Assembly (NCBI GenBank): GCA_963781595.1
Contig: CAWAGG010000001.1
Coordinates: 868,001 to 932,000 of the forward strand
DNA: 64,000 bases
Direction of reading: 5' to 3'
Origin: JBEDUK01 sp963781595
Lineage (GTDB): Bacteria > Actinomycetota > UBA4738
Shown here: positions 42,458-51,693 of the stretch, piece after piece
How positions within the stretch are numbered: position 1 is the first letter of the stretch
Layout: each line of letters starts with the position of its first letter
Notes under the pieces: generated by a model
The model's input: the letters and a program-made list of their open reading frames with translations, nothing else
Databases searched by the model: none
What the model was told of the DNA's origin: nothing
Translations under genes and position numbers: made by a program

Positions 42458-43624
42458 GTGTTCCGCATGGCCGTTGGACACAGCGACGACATCGAACCGG
42501 AGGACGCGGTCGCTGCCGTCGTGGCCGGATGTGACCGAGATCTGGCGGGGCTGAAGCCCGCAGCGGGCCTGCTGTTCATCACGTACGACACGGATCCGGC
42601 CCCGTTCCTGTCGGGCGTGCGGGCCGCGTACCCCGACATCGAGCTGATCGGCTCGACGTCGGTGGGCGAGATGTCCTCGACCCTAGGCTTCCGCGAGGAC
42701 TCGGTCACCCTCGCCCTGTTCGCGTCCGACACCGTCGATATCACCGCCGGCTGGTCGGCCGGCGTCGCCGCGGATCCGGTCGATGCCGCCCGGCGGGCGA
42801 TCGATCGGGCCCGGGCGAAGACCGACCAGGAGCCCCGCCTGTGCGTCGCGCTCCCGTCGGTCGCCACGGGCGACCCGACACCGCTCCTGCACGAACTCCG
42901 GCACCGCCTGGGGAGCGAGGTGCCGATCCTCGGGGGCGGTTCGGGACCCCGGATCGTCGGCGCCGCAGATCGGGCACGGCAGTTCTTCGGTGACGACGTG
43001 CTGGAGGACGCGGTGACGGTCCTGCTGTTCTCGGGCCCTCTCTCGTGTTCGTTCGGCATCGACACCGGCTGGCGTCCGGTGGGCCGGACCGGGACGGTGA
43101 CCGATGCGTCGCGATCCACGATCCGAACGATCGACGGGGAGCCCGCGGTGGTCTTCTACGAGCGGTACCTCGGTCCCGGCGGGAAACCGACCGCCGCCAA
43201 CCCGCTCGCGGTGTTCGCCGACGCCTCCGAGGACTTCCACCTCCGGGTTCCGCTCGAGGCCGACCCGTCGACGGGCTCGGTAGAGGTGGCCGGCGACATC
43301 TCGGAGGGCGCGCGCGTGCGGCTGACGGTCGCCGTCACGGGCGACATCTTCGACGGAACCCGGTCCGCCGTCCGTCATGCGATCGATGCGTACCCGGCGA
43401 CTACCGCCCCGCCGGCGGCGGCGCTCGTCTTCTCGTGCGCGATCCGGAAGATGGTCCTGGGCACCCGGACGGGCCTCGAGCTGGACATCGCCCGCGACGA
43501 GCTCGGGTCGAGCGTGCCGATCTGCGGGCTCTACTGCTACGGCGAGATCGCCCCGCTGGCGACGGGAGCGACCCGCTTCCACAACGAGACGATCGTGACC
43601 GTCCTGTTGGGCGAGGCGACCTGA
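42458..43624 (+). CDS. FIST-domain sensory protein
   Basis: A 388-residue soluble protein consisting of FIST N and FIST C domains. The N domain shows IELIGSTSVGEMSS and the GDPTPLLHELRHRLGSEVPI/LGGGSG repeat pattern, and the C domain ends with CAIRKMVLGTRTGLELDIAR, VPICGLYCYGEIAPL and FHNETIVTVLLGE. FIST domains are proposed small-ligand sensors usually coupled to histidine kinases, cyclases or chemoreceptors. The cyclase gene follows after 15 bases, so the two are probably one signalling unit. GTG 42458 or ATG 42467 may be the start. Confidence 0.88.
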   Translation: MFRMAVGHSDDIEPEDAVAAVVAGCDRDLAGLKPAAGLLFITYDTDPAPFLSGVRAAYPDIELIGSTSVGEMSSTLGFREDSVTLALFASDTVDITAGWSAGVAADPVDAARRAIDRARAKTDQEPRLCVALPSVATGDPTPLLHELRHRLGSEVPILGGGSGPRIVGAADRARQFFGDDVLEDAVTVLLFSGPLSCSFGIDTGWRPVGRTGTVTDASRSTIRTIDGEPAVVFYERYLGPGGKPTAANPLAVFADASEDFHLRVPLEADPSTGSVEVAGDISEGARVRLTVAVTGDIFDGTRSAVRHAIDAYPATTAPPAAALVFSCAIRKMVLGTRTGLELDIARDELGSSVPICGLYCYGEIAPLATGATRFHNETIVTVLLGEAT

Positions 43625-43639
43625 CCGCCGGGCGCCGAC

Positions 43640-44449
43640 GTGACCGAGGACGCGGCGGGCCTGGACCCTCGGCTCCAGGAGCTCGAGAAGGAGAACCGGA
43701 CGCTCGCCCGCAGGCTGGCACGCATGGACTCGAACGTGCGCCAGATGGAGGAGCTGCAGGACTCGACCTCCGTCCTCCTCACCCGGCTGACCCAGGAGCT
43801 CGAGGAGGAGAAGGCGAGGTCGCAGGCGCTGCTCCTCAACATCCTCCCGCAGCAGATCGTCGACCGGCTCGAGGCGGGAGAGACGGTGATCGCCGACCGG
43901 TTCCCCCAGGTCACCGTGCTGTTCAGCGACCTCGTGGGGTTCACCGAGATCTCGTCGAAGCTGGACGCGCAGGTCGTCGTCTCGGAGCTGAACGCGCTGT
44001 TCTCACGGTTCGACGCGCTGTGCGAGGGGTTCGGCGTGGAGAAGATCAAGACGATCGGCGACGCGTACCTGGCCGTCGGCGGGCTTCCAGGGACGGACCC
44101 CGACCACGTCCGTGCGGTCGCCGGGCTGGCGCTCGAGATGGTGGACGCGATCCGCGTCCCCGCCGCGACCGAAGGACCGGGATGGCGGATCCGGATCGGT
44201 ATCCACACCGGCCCGGCCGTCGCCGGCGTCATCGGGACGAGGAAGTTCGTCTACGACGTGTGGGGCGATACCGTGAACGTGGCGAGCCGCCTGGAGGCGT
44301 CGGCCGAGCCGAACCGGATCCACGTGTCGCAGGCCGTCGCCCAGGGGCTCCGAGGTTCGTTCGACCTCGAGTCGCGTGGGACCGTGGATCTCAAGGGCAA
44401 GGGGGAGACCAGCTCCTACGTCCTGCTCGGACGTCGCCACGGAGGCTGA
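43640..44449 (+). CDS. Class III adenylate/guanylate cyclase with N-terminal coiled coil
   Basis: A 269-residue cyclase. Residues 10-75 form a long heptad-like helix (LQELEKENRTLARRLARMDS continuing to ILPQQIVDRLEAGE), the signalling-helix link seen before many cyclase domains. The cyclase domain has the two metal aspartates in VTVLFSDLVGFTEIS and KIKTIGDAYLAVGG and the transition-state Asn/Arg in WGDTVNVASRLEA. The substrate lysine in EKIKTIGD favours ATP. There is no membrane segment, so input probably comes from the FIST protein encoded just before it. Confidence 0.93.
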   Translation: MTEDAAGLDPRLQELEKENRTLARRLARMDSNVRQMEELQDSTSVLLTRLTQELEEEKARSQALLLNILPQQIVDRLEAGETVIADRFPQVTVLFSDLVGFTEISSKLDAQVVVSELNALFSRFDALCEGFGVEKIKTIGDAYLAVGGLPGTDPDHVRAVAGLALEMVDAIRVPAATEGPGWRIRIGIHTGPAVAGVIGTRKFVYDVWGDTVNVASRLEASAEPNRIHVSQAVAQGLRGSFDLESRGTVDLKGKGETSSYVLLGRRHGG

Positions 44450-44480
44450 TCGCGGCCGCACCGCATGGGTACCTCGGCGT

Positions 44481-46112
44481 TCAGACGCCGAACGGCGTTC
44501 GTCGCCAGAGCGTCTGGATCACCACGCGCTTGGCCGCCTGGCACATCAGCATCGAACGGTCGCGAGCCAGGTCGCAGATCGATGAGACGTCGATCGGCCG
44601 GACCGCCGCGCCCGACCAGGGGATCGAACCACAGGAGGCGAGGGCGGCGCTCACGGCGGTCGCGGACGCATCCGCTGCCCCACTGGCTCCGCCGGACGGG
44701 GCGGCCGAGCCGTACGTGAGCGCGGGGCGATGACCCGTGCGGCGGTCCTCACGCAGGCAGAACGCCGTGCCGCTCTCGGACAGCGCGAGCAGCTCGGCTC
44801 GGCCGGGTTCCGCCGAGATCACGCGCACCACGAGGTCCTGCTTCGTGCCGAACCGCGTCGGCTTGCCGTTCTGCCACGCCAGGCCCGGCTCGACCCGGTG
44901 CCCGGTCGTCGCGTCGAACCCCGCGTAGGTGCCGCGGGCCTCACGGAACGAATCCATCGCGGAGAGGCCCTCCTGGAGGTTCATCTTCGCGCGCAGATCC
45001 TGCGCCCCGGTCCGCAGCCCGATGTAGGTCGGCAACGCCTCGGCGAGCTGTGCGGGGAGCGGGCTGACCACGGCGGCCAGGAACGAGACCGCCAGCAGCC
45101 CGGCCGCGGCTCCGTTGAGCGCGTCCGTCGCCCACGGCCGGCGGTGGCCGGGGTGATCGCCGGCGTCTCCTTCTGCCCAGACCAGGCCGGGCGACCAGTG
45201 GGTCGCGAGCGGCGCCCAGGCCGACGCGATCAGGCCGACGAGCACCAGGGGGATCGCCGACGCGAAGCTCGAGGCGTCCGAGTAGCCCCAGCCCTGGGAG
45301 ACGAGCAACTGCGACGGGGCGCCGCTCAGCAACACGGCCACCGGTGCGAGGACCCAGGGCCACCATCGCCGATCCGTGCCGAGCGCCGCGCCGAACGCCA
45401 CGATCGTCGCGCAGGGGACGAACCACGCCATGCCGTCGACCGGCATCAGGAGCCGCTCGGCGAGGCCCGGCAGGATCCCGAGCATCGCGGAGGCGATGAC
45501 GACCGCCACCACACCCGCCGCGCAGACGAGGCCGGCGCGGATCGACGCGTCGCGGGACGGCGCCGTCCAGCCCCGCGCTCGGGGCCGAACGAGCAGGAGG
45601 ACGGCCACGGTCGGGAGCGCGACGAGCGCGATGTCCGTCGCGACCGCGAGCGTGGCATGCGCGGCCCAGAAGCTGACGGCCGGGTCCGATCCTCCGTCGA
45701 AGAGCCCGAGCCGAACCCCGGCCGGCACGCTCGCGCCGGCCCCCGGGACGAACCACGAGATCGGGGTGAGGGCCACGCCGGCGATCGCGGCGACCGCGAG
45801 CGGCACGAAGGCCGCGATCTTCCGGCCCGCCGCGGCGAGGATCGCGCCGGGCACGGCCAGCGCGACGCCGATCATCACCGACGCGAGCACGTACCGGCCG
45901 GCGACGGCGTTCGCACCCAGCGCGGTGCAGGCGTGGTCGTTCGGCAGGGCGAGGTTCGAACACGGGGCCGTGATGGCTCGGTAGAGCGCCCAGCCGGACG
46001 ACACCCGCATGGCCGCATAGAGATAGGCGGCGCCGAAGGAGACCACGCCGACCCAAGCCCACGGGTGTCGAGCACGGCCTCGCGCCTGAACGGCGCCGGC
46101 GACCACCGCCAT
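44481..46112 (-). CDS. Polytopic membrane protein with C-terminal soluble domain, unknown function
   Basis: A 543-residue protein. The first ~370 residues contain about ten hydrophobic helices (for example VGVVSFGAAYLYAAMRV, VLASVMIGVALAVPGAIL, AGLVCAAGVVAVVIASAML, AAAGLLAVSFLAAVVSPLP). The remaining ~160 residues are soluble and probably outside: a helix LRAKMNLQEGLSAMDSFREA, a segment GTYAGFDATTGHRVEPGLAW of the kind seen in pilin-like or type II pseudopilin-like domains, and a cysteine-containing tail. I do not recognise the family. It stands alone, 32 bases from the cyclase stop. Confidence 0.7.
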   Translation of the reverse strand: MAVVAGAVQARGRARHPWAWVGVVSFGAAYLYAAMRVSSGWALYRAITAPCSNLALPNDHACTALGANAVAGRYVLASVMIGVALAVPGAILAAAGRKIAAFVPLAVAAIAGVALTPISWFVPGAGASVPAGVRLGLFDGGSDPAVSFWAAHATLAVATDIALVALPTVAVLLLVRPRARGWTAPSRDASIRAGLVCAAGVVAVVIASAMLGILPGLAERLLMPVDGMAWFVPCATIVAFGAALGTDRRWWPWVLAPVAVLLSGAPSQLLVSQGWGYSDASSFASAIPLVLVGLIASAWAPLATHWSPGLVWAEGDAGDHPGHRRPWATDALNGAAAGLLAVSFLAAVVSPLPAQLAEALPTYIGLRTGAQDLRAKMNLQEGLSAMDSFREARGTYAGFDATTGHRVEPGLAWQNGKPTRFGTKQDLVVRVISAEPGRAELLALSESGTAFCLREDRRTGHRPALTYGSAAPSGGASGAADASATAVSAALASCGSIPWSGAAVRPIDVSSICDLARDRSMLMCQAAKRVVIQTLWRRTPFGV

Positions 46113-46181
46113 CTCACAGGTATCGGCGCCGGGGTGCCTCGGCTTGAGCGCGTCTTTCCGTCCTCGCGAGGAGGCGCCGGG

Positions 46182-47735
46182 TCAGACGTTCGAATCGGGG
46201 AACGACGCCTTGCGGCGTTCGATCCACTCGCGGAGCTCTTCGTCCTTCGCCTCGTCGATCGGCGGGGGCTCGTAGTCGGCGAGCGTTCGCTTCCAGATCG
46301 CGTTCGCCCGTTCGGCAGCGTCCTTCGAGCCCTCCAGCTCCCACTGCTCGAACGAGTTGTTGTCCGCGACCGGGCTCCGGTAGAAGGCCGTCTCGAAGTT
46401 CGACAGGGTGTGCGCGTGCCCCAGGAAGTGCTGACCGGGGCCATTGTCCAGGATCGCGTCGAGCGCCTGGCCGTTGTCCGAAAGGTCAACCCCCTTTACG
46501 AACTCGTGCCACATGCCGGCCTGGTCGTTGTCCAGCACGAACTTCTCGTAGCCCATCGCGAGGCCGCCCTCGAGCCAGCCGGCCGTGTGGAGCACGAAGT
46601 TCACACCGGCGAGCATCGTCGGCTGCATCGTGTTGGCCGACTCGTACGCGGCCTGCGCGTCCGGGATCTTCGATGCGCAGAGCGCGCCGCCGGACCGGAA
46701 GGGCACGCCCAGCCTGCGCGCGCACGCGGCCAGGATGAACAGCACCAGCGCGGGCTCGGGCGTGCCGAACGTCGGGGCACCGGACTGCATCGACATCGAC
46801 GAGGCGAACGACCCGAACACGACCGGCGCGCCGGGCCGAACCAACTGCACGTACGCCATACCGGCCAGGGCCTCCGCGAGCGTCTGCGTCGCCGCCCCGG
46901 CGACCGTGGCCGGCGACATCGCGCCCGCCAGGATGAACGGCGTCATCAGCAGCGCCTGATTGGCTTCGGCGTATGCCCTCGCGGCGCCGAGCATCGTTCC
47001 GTCCCACACCAGTGGCGAGTTCGCGTTGATCAGCCCGAGCACGACCGGGTGGTCCTCCAGGTGTTCCGCTCCGAACAGGATCCGCGCCATCTCGACCGTG
47101 TCGCGAGCCCGGTCGGGGTGCGTGACCGAACCCATGAACGGCTTGTCCGAGTACCGCATGTGGGCGTAGACCATCTCGAAGTGCCGCTTGTTCACCGGCA
47201 GGTCGACCGGCTCGCAGACGGTGCCGCCGCTATGGTGCAGGTACGGCGACGCGTACGTCAGCTTCACGAAGTTCCGGAAGTCCTCGATCGTTCCGTACCG
47301 GCGCCCCTGGTCCAGGTCGCGGACGAACGGCGAGCCGTACGCCGGCGCGAAGATCGTGTGCATGCCGCCGAACCGCACGTCGTTCGCCGGGTTCCGGGCG
47401 AACTGCGTGAACTCGCCGGGCGCGGTGGCCTGCACGACCTTCCTCGCCATGCCGTCGGGGAACCGCACCAGCTCGCCCCGGACGTCCGCGCCGGCGGCAC
47501 GCAGGGTGGCGAGGGCCTCGGGGTCCCGGAACTCGATCCCGGCCTCTTCGAGGATCCGCTCCGCGTTGTGCTCGATCAGCGCGACGCCCTCCTCGGAGAG
47601 GACCTCGACCGGCGCGAGCGTACGGGTGATGAACGGGACCGCCCGGGCGACCGCCTGGCTGCGGGCGGCGACGCGCGCCGCTCGGCCGCCGGACCTCCGG
47701 CCGCGGCCGCCCTCGGGTTCGGTCCCGATGCTCAT
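46182..47735 (-). CDS. MttB-superfamily corrinoid methyltransferase, non-pyrrolysine
   Basis: A 517-residue TIM-barrel methyltransferase that would move a methyl group from a quaternary or tertiary amine to a corrinoid protein. Family landmarks are VLSEEGVALIEHNAERILEE, PVVLGLINANSPLVWDGTML, QALLMTPFILAGAMSPATVA and SMSMQSGAPTFGTPEPALVL. The frame is continuous with no in-frame UAG, so it is a pyrrolysine-free member like the glycine-betaine, carnitine or proline-betaine enzymes. ATG 47735 follows GAGGAG and overlaps the reactivase stop. Substrate cannot be told from sequence; the sox cluster favours glycine betaine or dimethylglycine. Confidence 0.9.
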   Translation of the reverse strand: MSIGTEPEGGRGRRSGGRAARVAARSQAVARAVPFITRTLAPVEVLSEEGVALIEHNAERILEEAGIEFRDPEALATLRAAGADVRGELVRFPDGMARKVVQATAPGEFTQFARNPANDVRFGGMHTIFAPAYGSPFVRDLDQGRRYGTIEDFRNFVKLTYASPYLHHSGGTVCEPVDLPVNKRHFEMVYAHMRYSDKPFMGSVTHPDRARDTVEMARILFGAEHLEDHPVVLGLINANSPLVWDGTMLGAARAYAEANQALLMTPFILAGAMSPATVAGAATQTLAEALAGMAYVQLVRPGAPVVFGSFASSMSMQSGAPTFGTPEPALVLFILAACARRLGVPFRSGGALCASKIPDAQAAYESANTMQPTMLAGVNFVLHTAGWLEGGLAMGYEKFVLDNDQAGMWHEFVKGVDLSDNGQALDAILDNGPGQHFLGHAHTLSNFETAFYRSPVADNNSFEQWELEGSKDAAERANAIWKRTLADYEPPPIDEAKDEELREWIERRKASFPDSNV

Positions 47736-49762
47736 GTCGCGCTCCTCTCGATCGATCGTCGGCGCCTGCGCGGTCGGCCCCCCGGACCGCCGGCAGGGTC
47801 CCGGTCCGGCCGCTCCGGCAGCCGGACGGCCGCGCCGAGCATGGGGTACGCCGCGGTACGGTGCGGGATCGCCATCGCCTCGACGAAGTGCTCCTGGAAG
47901 CGGGGTTCGACCGCCGTCTCGATCTTCTCCACGCGACGGACGACGTCCTCGATCTCGCGGCGCGCGGCGGCGTTCAGCAGCGCGATCCTGGCGCCGGTGC
48001 CCGCGGCGTTGCCCGCGGACGTCACGTTCGCCGGCTCGCAGTCCGGAACCATGCCGAGCACCATCGCGTGGATCGGGTCGACGTGCGCGCCGAACGCCCC
48101 GGCCAGCCGGATCCGGTCCACGCGGTCCACGCCGAGGTGGTCCATCAGCAGCCGGCACCCCGCGTACAGGGCCGCCTTCGCGAGCTGGATCTGGCGGATG
48201 TCGTTCTGCGTTATCGTCAGGCGCGGGCCGCGGTCGTCGCCCTCCCGCAGGACGTAGGCGAACGTCCGGCCGTCGGGCTCGATCCGGGAGGTCCGCGCCG
48301 CGAGCGAACCGTCGATCACGCCATCGGCCGTGAGGATCCCCGCCAGGAACAGCTCCGCGACCGCCTCGATGATGCCCGACCCGCACACGCCGGTCACCCC
48401 CGCGCCGGCGAACGCGGGTTCGTCCGACCACGCGTCCGCGCCGATCACGCGGAACCTCGGTTCGAGCGTCTGGGGGTCGATCCGGACGCGCTCGATCGCG
48501 CCGGGCGCCGCGCGCTGGCCGCACGAGATCTGGGCGCCCTCGAACGCCGGGCCGGTCGGTGACGAGGCGGCGAGGAGCCGGTCGCTGCCCCCGAGCACGA
48601 TCTCGGCATTCGTCCCGACGTCGACCAGGAGCGACACGTCGTCGCGCTCGTACGGCGCCTCGGACAGGATCACGCCGGCGGCGTCGGCGCCGACGTGGCC
48701 GGCGATGCACGGCAGGACGTAGACGCGGGCGCCCTCGTTCGCCGTCAGCTCCAGCTCCGACGCGCGCAGGCGCAGCGCCTCGTCGACCGTGAGGGCGAAC
48801 GGCGCGCCGCCCAGCTCGGTCGGGTCGAACCCCAATGCGAGGTGGTGCATGATCGGGTTCCCGACGAGCGTCACCTCGAGCACGTCGGTCGGTTCGAACC
48901 CGGCCTCGGCCGTGAGTGCGGCGATCAGCTCGTTCAGGCACACTCGGACCGCGCGCGTGAGGTCGGCCTGCGAGCCGGGGTTCATCATCACGTAGGAGAC
49001 CCGGCTCATCAGGTCCTCGCCGAACCGGATCTGCGGGTTCATCGCGCCCGCCGACGCGAGGACGTCGCCGGTGGCCAGGTCGCACAGGTGTCCCGCGACG
49101 GTCGTCGACCCGACGTCGAACGCGACACCGATGGCGACATCCCGGAAGCCGGGCCAGATCGCCGTGACCGCCCGGCCGTCGTGGACGGCGACCGTGACCG
49201 CCCGGTCGCCATCGCGCAGCGCCCGCTGGATGTCGCGCACGACGTGGAGGTCCGCGACCAGGTCGCGCAGTCCCCATTCGCGTTCGAGCGCCTCGAGGAG
49301 GCGGCGCAGATCGCTGGACGGCGACGTCAGCGACGGCGGTTCGACCTCGACGTGGTGCAGTCGAACCACCGGGTCCAGCTCGATCTGGCGCGCGTCGGCC
49401 TCCTTGCGCACGACCTGCCGGTGCATCTGGCTCTCGGGCGGGACGTCGATCACGAGGTCACCCGTCATCCGCGCGTGGCACCCGAGCCGCCGTTCGTCGG
49501 CCAGGCCGCGCCGTTCCCGGTACAGCGCCTCCGGTGCGGAGAACGCCGTCAGGTGGTCGCCGGACGAATCGATCGCATGCTTCGCGTGCGATCCCTCGCT
49601 CACGACGATCTGACAGCGACCGCAGATGCCGCGTCCGCCGCAGACCGAGTCGAGGTCGACGGCCAGCGCGCGCGCCGCGTCCAGGACGCTCGTCCCGGCC
49701 GCGAACGATCCGCGCTTGCCGGAGGGCGTGAAGACGACGCGGACGTCGGCCGGGGCGCTCAC
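47732..49762 (-). CDS. RACo-like corrinoid activation/regeneration protein (ASKHA, DUF4445)
   Basis: A 676-residue protein combining an N-terminal [2Fe-2S] ferredoxin (cysteines in SVCGGRGICGRCQIVV and LGCHA) with an ASKHA ATPase domain (AIGVAFDVGSTTVAGHLCDL, SLLVDVGTNAEIVLGG, GVTGVCGSGIIEAVAELF, IRLAGAFGAHVDPIHAM). Such proteins use ATP to drive reduction of inactive Co(II) corrinoid to Co(I). The GTG at 49762 overlaps the preceding methyltransferase stop. The C-terminal arginine-rich tail (GGRPRRRRRSIERSAT) is unusual. Confidence 0.9.
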   Translation of the reverse strand: MSAPADVRVVFTPSGKRGSFAAGTSVLDAARALAVDLDSVCGGRGICGRCQIVVSEGSHAKHAIDSSGDHLTAFSAPEALYRERRGLADERRLGCHARMTGDLVIDVPPESQMHRQVVRKEADARQIELDPVVRLHHVEVEPPSLTSPSSDLRRLLEALEREWGLRDLVADLHVVRDIQRALRDGDRAVTVAVHDGRAVTAIWPGFRDVAIGVAFDVGSTTVAGHLCDLATGDVLASAGAMNPQIRFGEDLMSRVSYVMMNPGSQADLTRAVRVCLNELIAALTAEAGFEPTDVLEVTLVGNPIMHHLALGFDPTELGGAPFALTVDEALRLRASELELTANEGARVYVLPCIAGHVGADAAGVILSEAPYERDDVSLLVDVGTNAEIVLGGSDRLLAASSPTGPAFEGAQISCGQRAAPGAIERVRIDPQTLEPRFRVIGADAWSDEPAFAGAGVTGVCGSGIIEAVAELFLAGILTADGVIDGSLAARTSRIEPDGRTFAYVLREGDDRGPRLTITQNDIRQIQLAKAALYAGCRLLMDHLGVDRVDRIRLAGAFGAHVDPIHAMVLGMVPDCEPANVTSAGNAAGTGARIALLNAAARREIEDVVRRVEKIETAVEPRFQEHFVEAMAIPHRTAAYPMLGAAVRLPERPDRDPAGGPGGRPRRRRRSIERSAT

Positions 49763-50691
49763 GGCTCGCGCGCCGCGGACGCGCGGCGCGCCTCGCGTCC
49801 CCCGCGCCGGCGTCCACCGCCGGCGTCGGCGGGGGTCGCCCCGGACGACGCGTCACGGAAGCGCCCGATCCACGCTCCGCAGTCCGGATCGTGGCCCAGC
49901 AGCACGTCGGCGGCAGCCACCCCGCGCCGGATGTCGTCGTCCAGCACGTTCACGATCGCCGACGTCATGCCGTTCGCCGCGGCCATCGAGATGAACGCCG
50001 CCGACAGCGAGTGCCGGTGCGGCAGGCCGAACGCGATGTTCGACGCGCCGCACGTCGTGTTCACGCGGAGCTCCTCCCTGAGGCGCCGGACGAGGCGGAA
50101 CACCTGTTGCCCAGCCGTTCCCATCGCGCCGACCGGCATCACGAGCGGGTCGACGACGACGTCGGACCGGGCGATGCCGTGGTCCTCGGCGCGTTCGACG
50201 ATCCGCTTCGCGACCGCGAACCGGACGTCCGGGTCCTCGGAGATGCCGGTCTCGTCGTTCGAGATGGCGACGACGGCGGCGCCGTGCTTCGCGACGAGCG
50301 GCAGCACGCGCTCCAGTCGCTCCTCCTCACCGGTGACGGAGTTGACCAACGCCTTGCCCTGGTAGGCGGCGAGCCCCGCCTCGAGCGCTTCGACGATCGA
50401 CGAATCGATGCACAGCGGCACGTCGGTCACGGACCCGACCAGCCGGACGGCCTCCGCCAGGATCGCGGGCTCGTCCGCGAGCGGGATCCCGGCGTTCACG
50501 TCCAGCATGTGCGCGCCGGCGGCCACCTGCGAGACGGCGTCGGCGAGGACCGTCGAGAGATCGCCGGCGGCCATCTCCGCCGCGAGCTGTTTGCGGCCCG
50601 TCGGGTTGATCCGCTCCCCGATCATGACGAACGGCCGGTCGAAGCCGATCACGACCTCGCGGGTGGCGGAGGACAGGACGGTCTCGGTCAC
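49759..50691 (-). CDS. Methyltetrahydrofolate:corrinoid methyltransferase (MeTr/DHPS fold)
   Basis: A 310-residue pterin-binding TIM barrel that would transfer the methyl group between the corrinoid protein and tetrahydrofolate. Diagnostic stretches are VMIGERINPTGRKQLAAEM, HMLDVNAGIPLADEPAILAE, VPLCIDSSIVEALEAGL, KALVNSVTGEEERLERVLPL and VNTTCGASNIAFGLPHRH. The GTG at 50691 and the 4-base overlaps on both sides show tight coupling with the virulence-factor-domain gene and the reactivase. The tail (GGGRRRGGREARRASAAREP) is a basic extension beyond the barrel. Confidence 0.92.
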   Translation of the reverse strand: MTETVLSSATREVVIGFDRPFVMIGERINPTGRKQLAAEMAAGDLSTVLADAVSQVAAGAHMLDVNAGIPLADEPAILAEAVRLVGSVTDVPLCIDSSIVEALEAGLAAYQGKALVNSVTGEEERLERVLPLVAKHGAAVVAISNDETGISEDPDVRFAVAKRIVERAEDHGIARSDVVVDPLVMPVGAMGTAGQQVFRLVRRLREELRVNTTCGASNIAFGLPHRHSLSAAFISMAAANGMTSAIVNVLDDDIRRGVAAADVLLGHDPDCGAWIGRFRDASSGATPADAGGGRRRGGREARRASAAREP

Positions 50692-51011
50692 GCGGGCCCA
50701 CCGCCCTCGTCAACGCCGCCCGCGCGGGCGAGCTCACGGAGGCGCTCGTCGCCGAACGCGGCCTCCAGCCGCTCGGCCTCCGCGCGCGCTTCGGCCTCGA
50801 GGTCGTCGCCGCAAGGCCGCGTGTCGCGTCGCCACTCGGCGAGGTACTCGTCGGTGCCGAACAAGCCCGCCCGGAGCGCCGCCTCGTCGATCGCCTCCTG
50901 GAACCGCTCGGAGAGCTGCACGCGGGCGCCTGAACGGCCGCGGGCCCCCGCCCGCGCCGTCACCTGGGCCGGGATGTCACGCCAGCGGATCACGGTCAGC
51001 TCGCCCGCCAT
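50688..51011 (-). CDS. 'Virulence factor' domain protein (PF13769-like), corrinoid operon component
   Basis: A 107-residue soluble protein. The pattern LTVIRWRDIPAQVTARAGAR, LSERFQEAIDEAALRAGL and TDEYLAEWRR matches small proteins annotated only as 'virulence factor', which recur beside tetrahydrofolate-dependent methyltransferases. One cysteine (RPCGDDLEAEA) is present. The biochemical role is unknown; within this operon it is more likely an accessory of methyl transfer than a virulence protein. ATG 51011 directly abuts the DUF1638 stop. Confidence 0.8.
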   Translation of the reverse strand: MAGELTVIRWRDIPAQVTARAGARGRSGARVQLSERFQEAIDEAALRAGLFGTDEYLAEWRRDTRPCGDDLEAEARAEAERLEAAFGDERLRELARAGGVDEGGGPA

Positions 51012-51668
51012 CTACCCAGGCCCCTCGGCGGCGCGCACGAGCGACGGCGCGAGGTCACCGTATCCCGCACGGACGTGTTCGAACCTCAGCCCGAGGTAGA
51101 TGGCCGCCGCTTCCGCCCGTTCCAGCAGCGCCGGATCGTCGACCTGCGAGAGGTAGACGAGCCGAACGTAGTTCCCGAAATACATGGGTTTGAGCTCCGG
51201 ATGCGCGTCGAGCCCCAGGCCCTGGATCACGAACCGGTCGAAATGCCGGCAGAGGAAGTCCGTGAGGTAGAACGTTCGCGGTTCGTCCTCCTGCATCGCG
51301 AGCCAGGCGTCGACGCCCGCGAAGAACGCGTAACAGTGGTCGCCGGGGAGACGGCCGACGCCCGGATGGGCGACCAGGACGCGGTCGAGCTCACCGCCGG
51401 TCCCGCAGTCGCCGTACGCGACGAACACGCGATCCCAACGCCCCTCGCGCTCGGCCTCCGCCAGCTTCGCCTCCACGCTCGCCGCGATCAGCTGCGGCGT
51501 GTTGTGGAGCGCCCCTGGGAGGCACCGCAGCGTGACGTGGGTCCAGCCGTTGGCGCGGACGACCGCCAGCACCTCTCGCGCGATCGCCCCGCAGGCGAGG
51601 ACCAGGACCCTCGGCGTCGACGACCGCGCCTCGAACGATGCCTCCTCGTCGAGCAGCTCGACGCTCAT
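51012..51668 (-). CDS. DUF1638 protein, corrinoid operon component
   Basis: A 218-residue cytoplasmic protein of uncharacterised family DUF1638. Conserved-looking parts are VLVLACGAIAREVLAVVRAN, LRCLPGALHNTPQLIAASVE, DRVFVAYGDCGTGGELDRVL, GDHCYAFFAG and TFYLTDFLCRHFDRFVIQGL. Repeated Cys and His residues (ACG, GDCGTGG, DHCYAFF, LCRHFD) suggest a metal or corrinoid site. It sits directly after the corrinoid protein gene and before the virulence-factor-domain gene. Confidence 0.85.
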   Translation of the reverse strand: MSVELLDEEASFEARSSTPRVLVLACGAIAREVLAVVRANGWTHVTLRCLPGALHNTPQLIAASVEAKLAEAEREGRWDRVFVAYGDCGTGGELDRVLVAHPGVGRLPGDHCYAFFAGVDAWLAMQEDEPRTFYLTDFLCRHFDRFVIQGLGLDAHPELKPMYFGNYVRLVYLSQVDDPALLERAEAAAIYLGLRFEHVRAGYGDLAPSLVRAAEGPG

Positions 51669-51693
51669 GGAGCCGGGGACGGGCGGGTCGTGC

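Noticed and set aside
46182..47735. Pyrrolysine-containing trimethylamine methyltransferase
   Set aside because: The gene has no in-frame UAG; no pylTSBCD genes are visible. It is a pyrrolysine-free superfamily member.
44730..48257. A 1175-codon plus-strand open frame opposite the membrane protein, mttB and reactivase genes
   Set aside because: Composition is dominated by Arg, Gly, His and Asp with no motif, while the minus strand encodes three well-conserved proteins. High GC makes long antisense frames common here.
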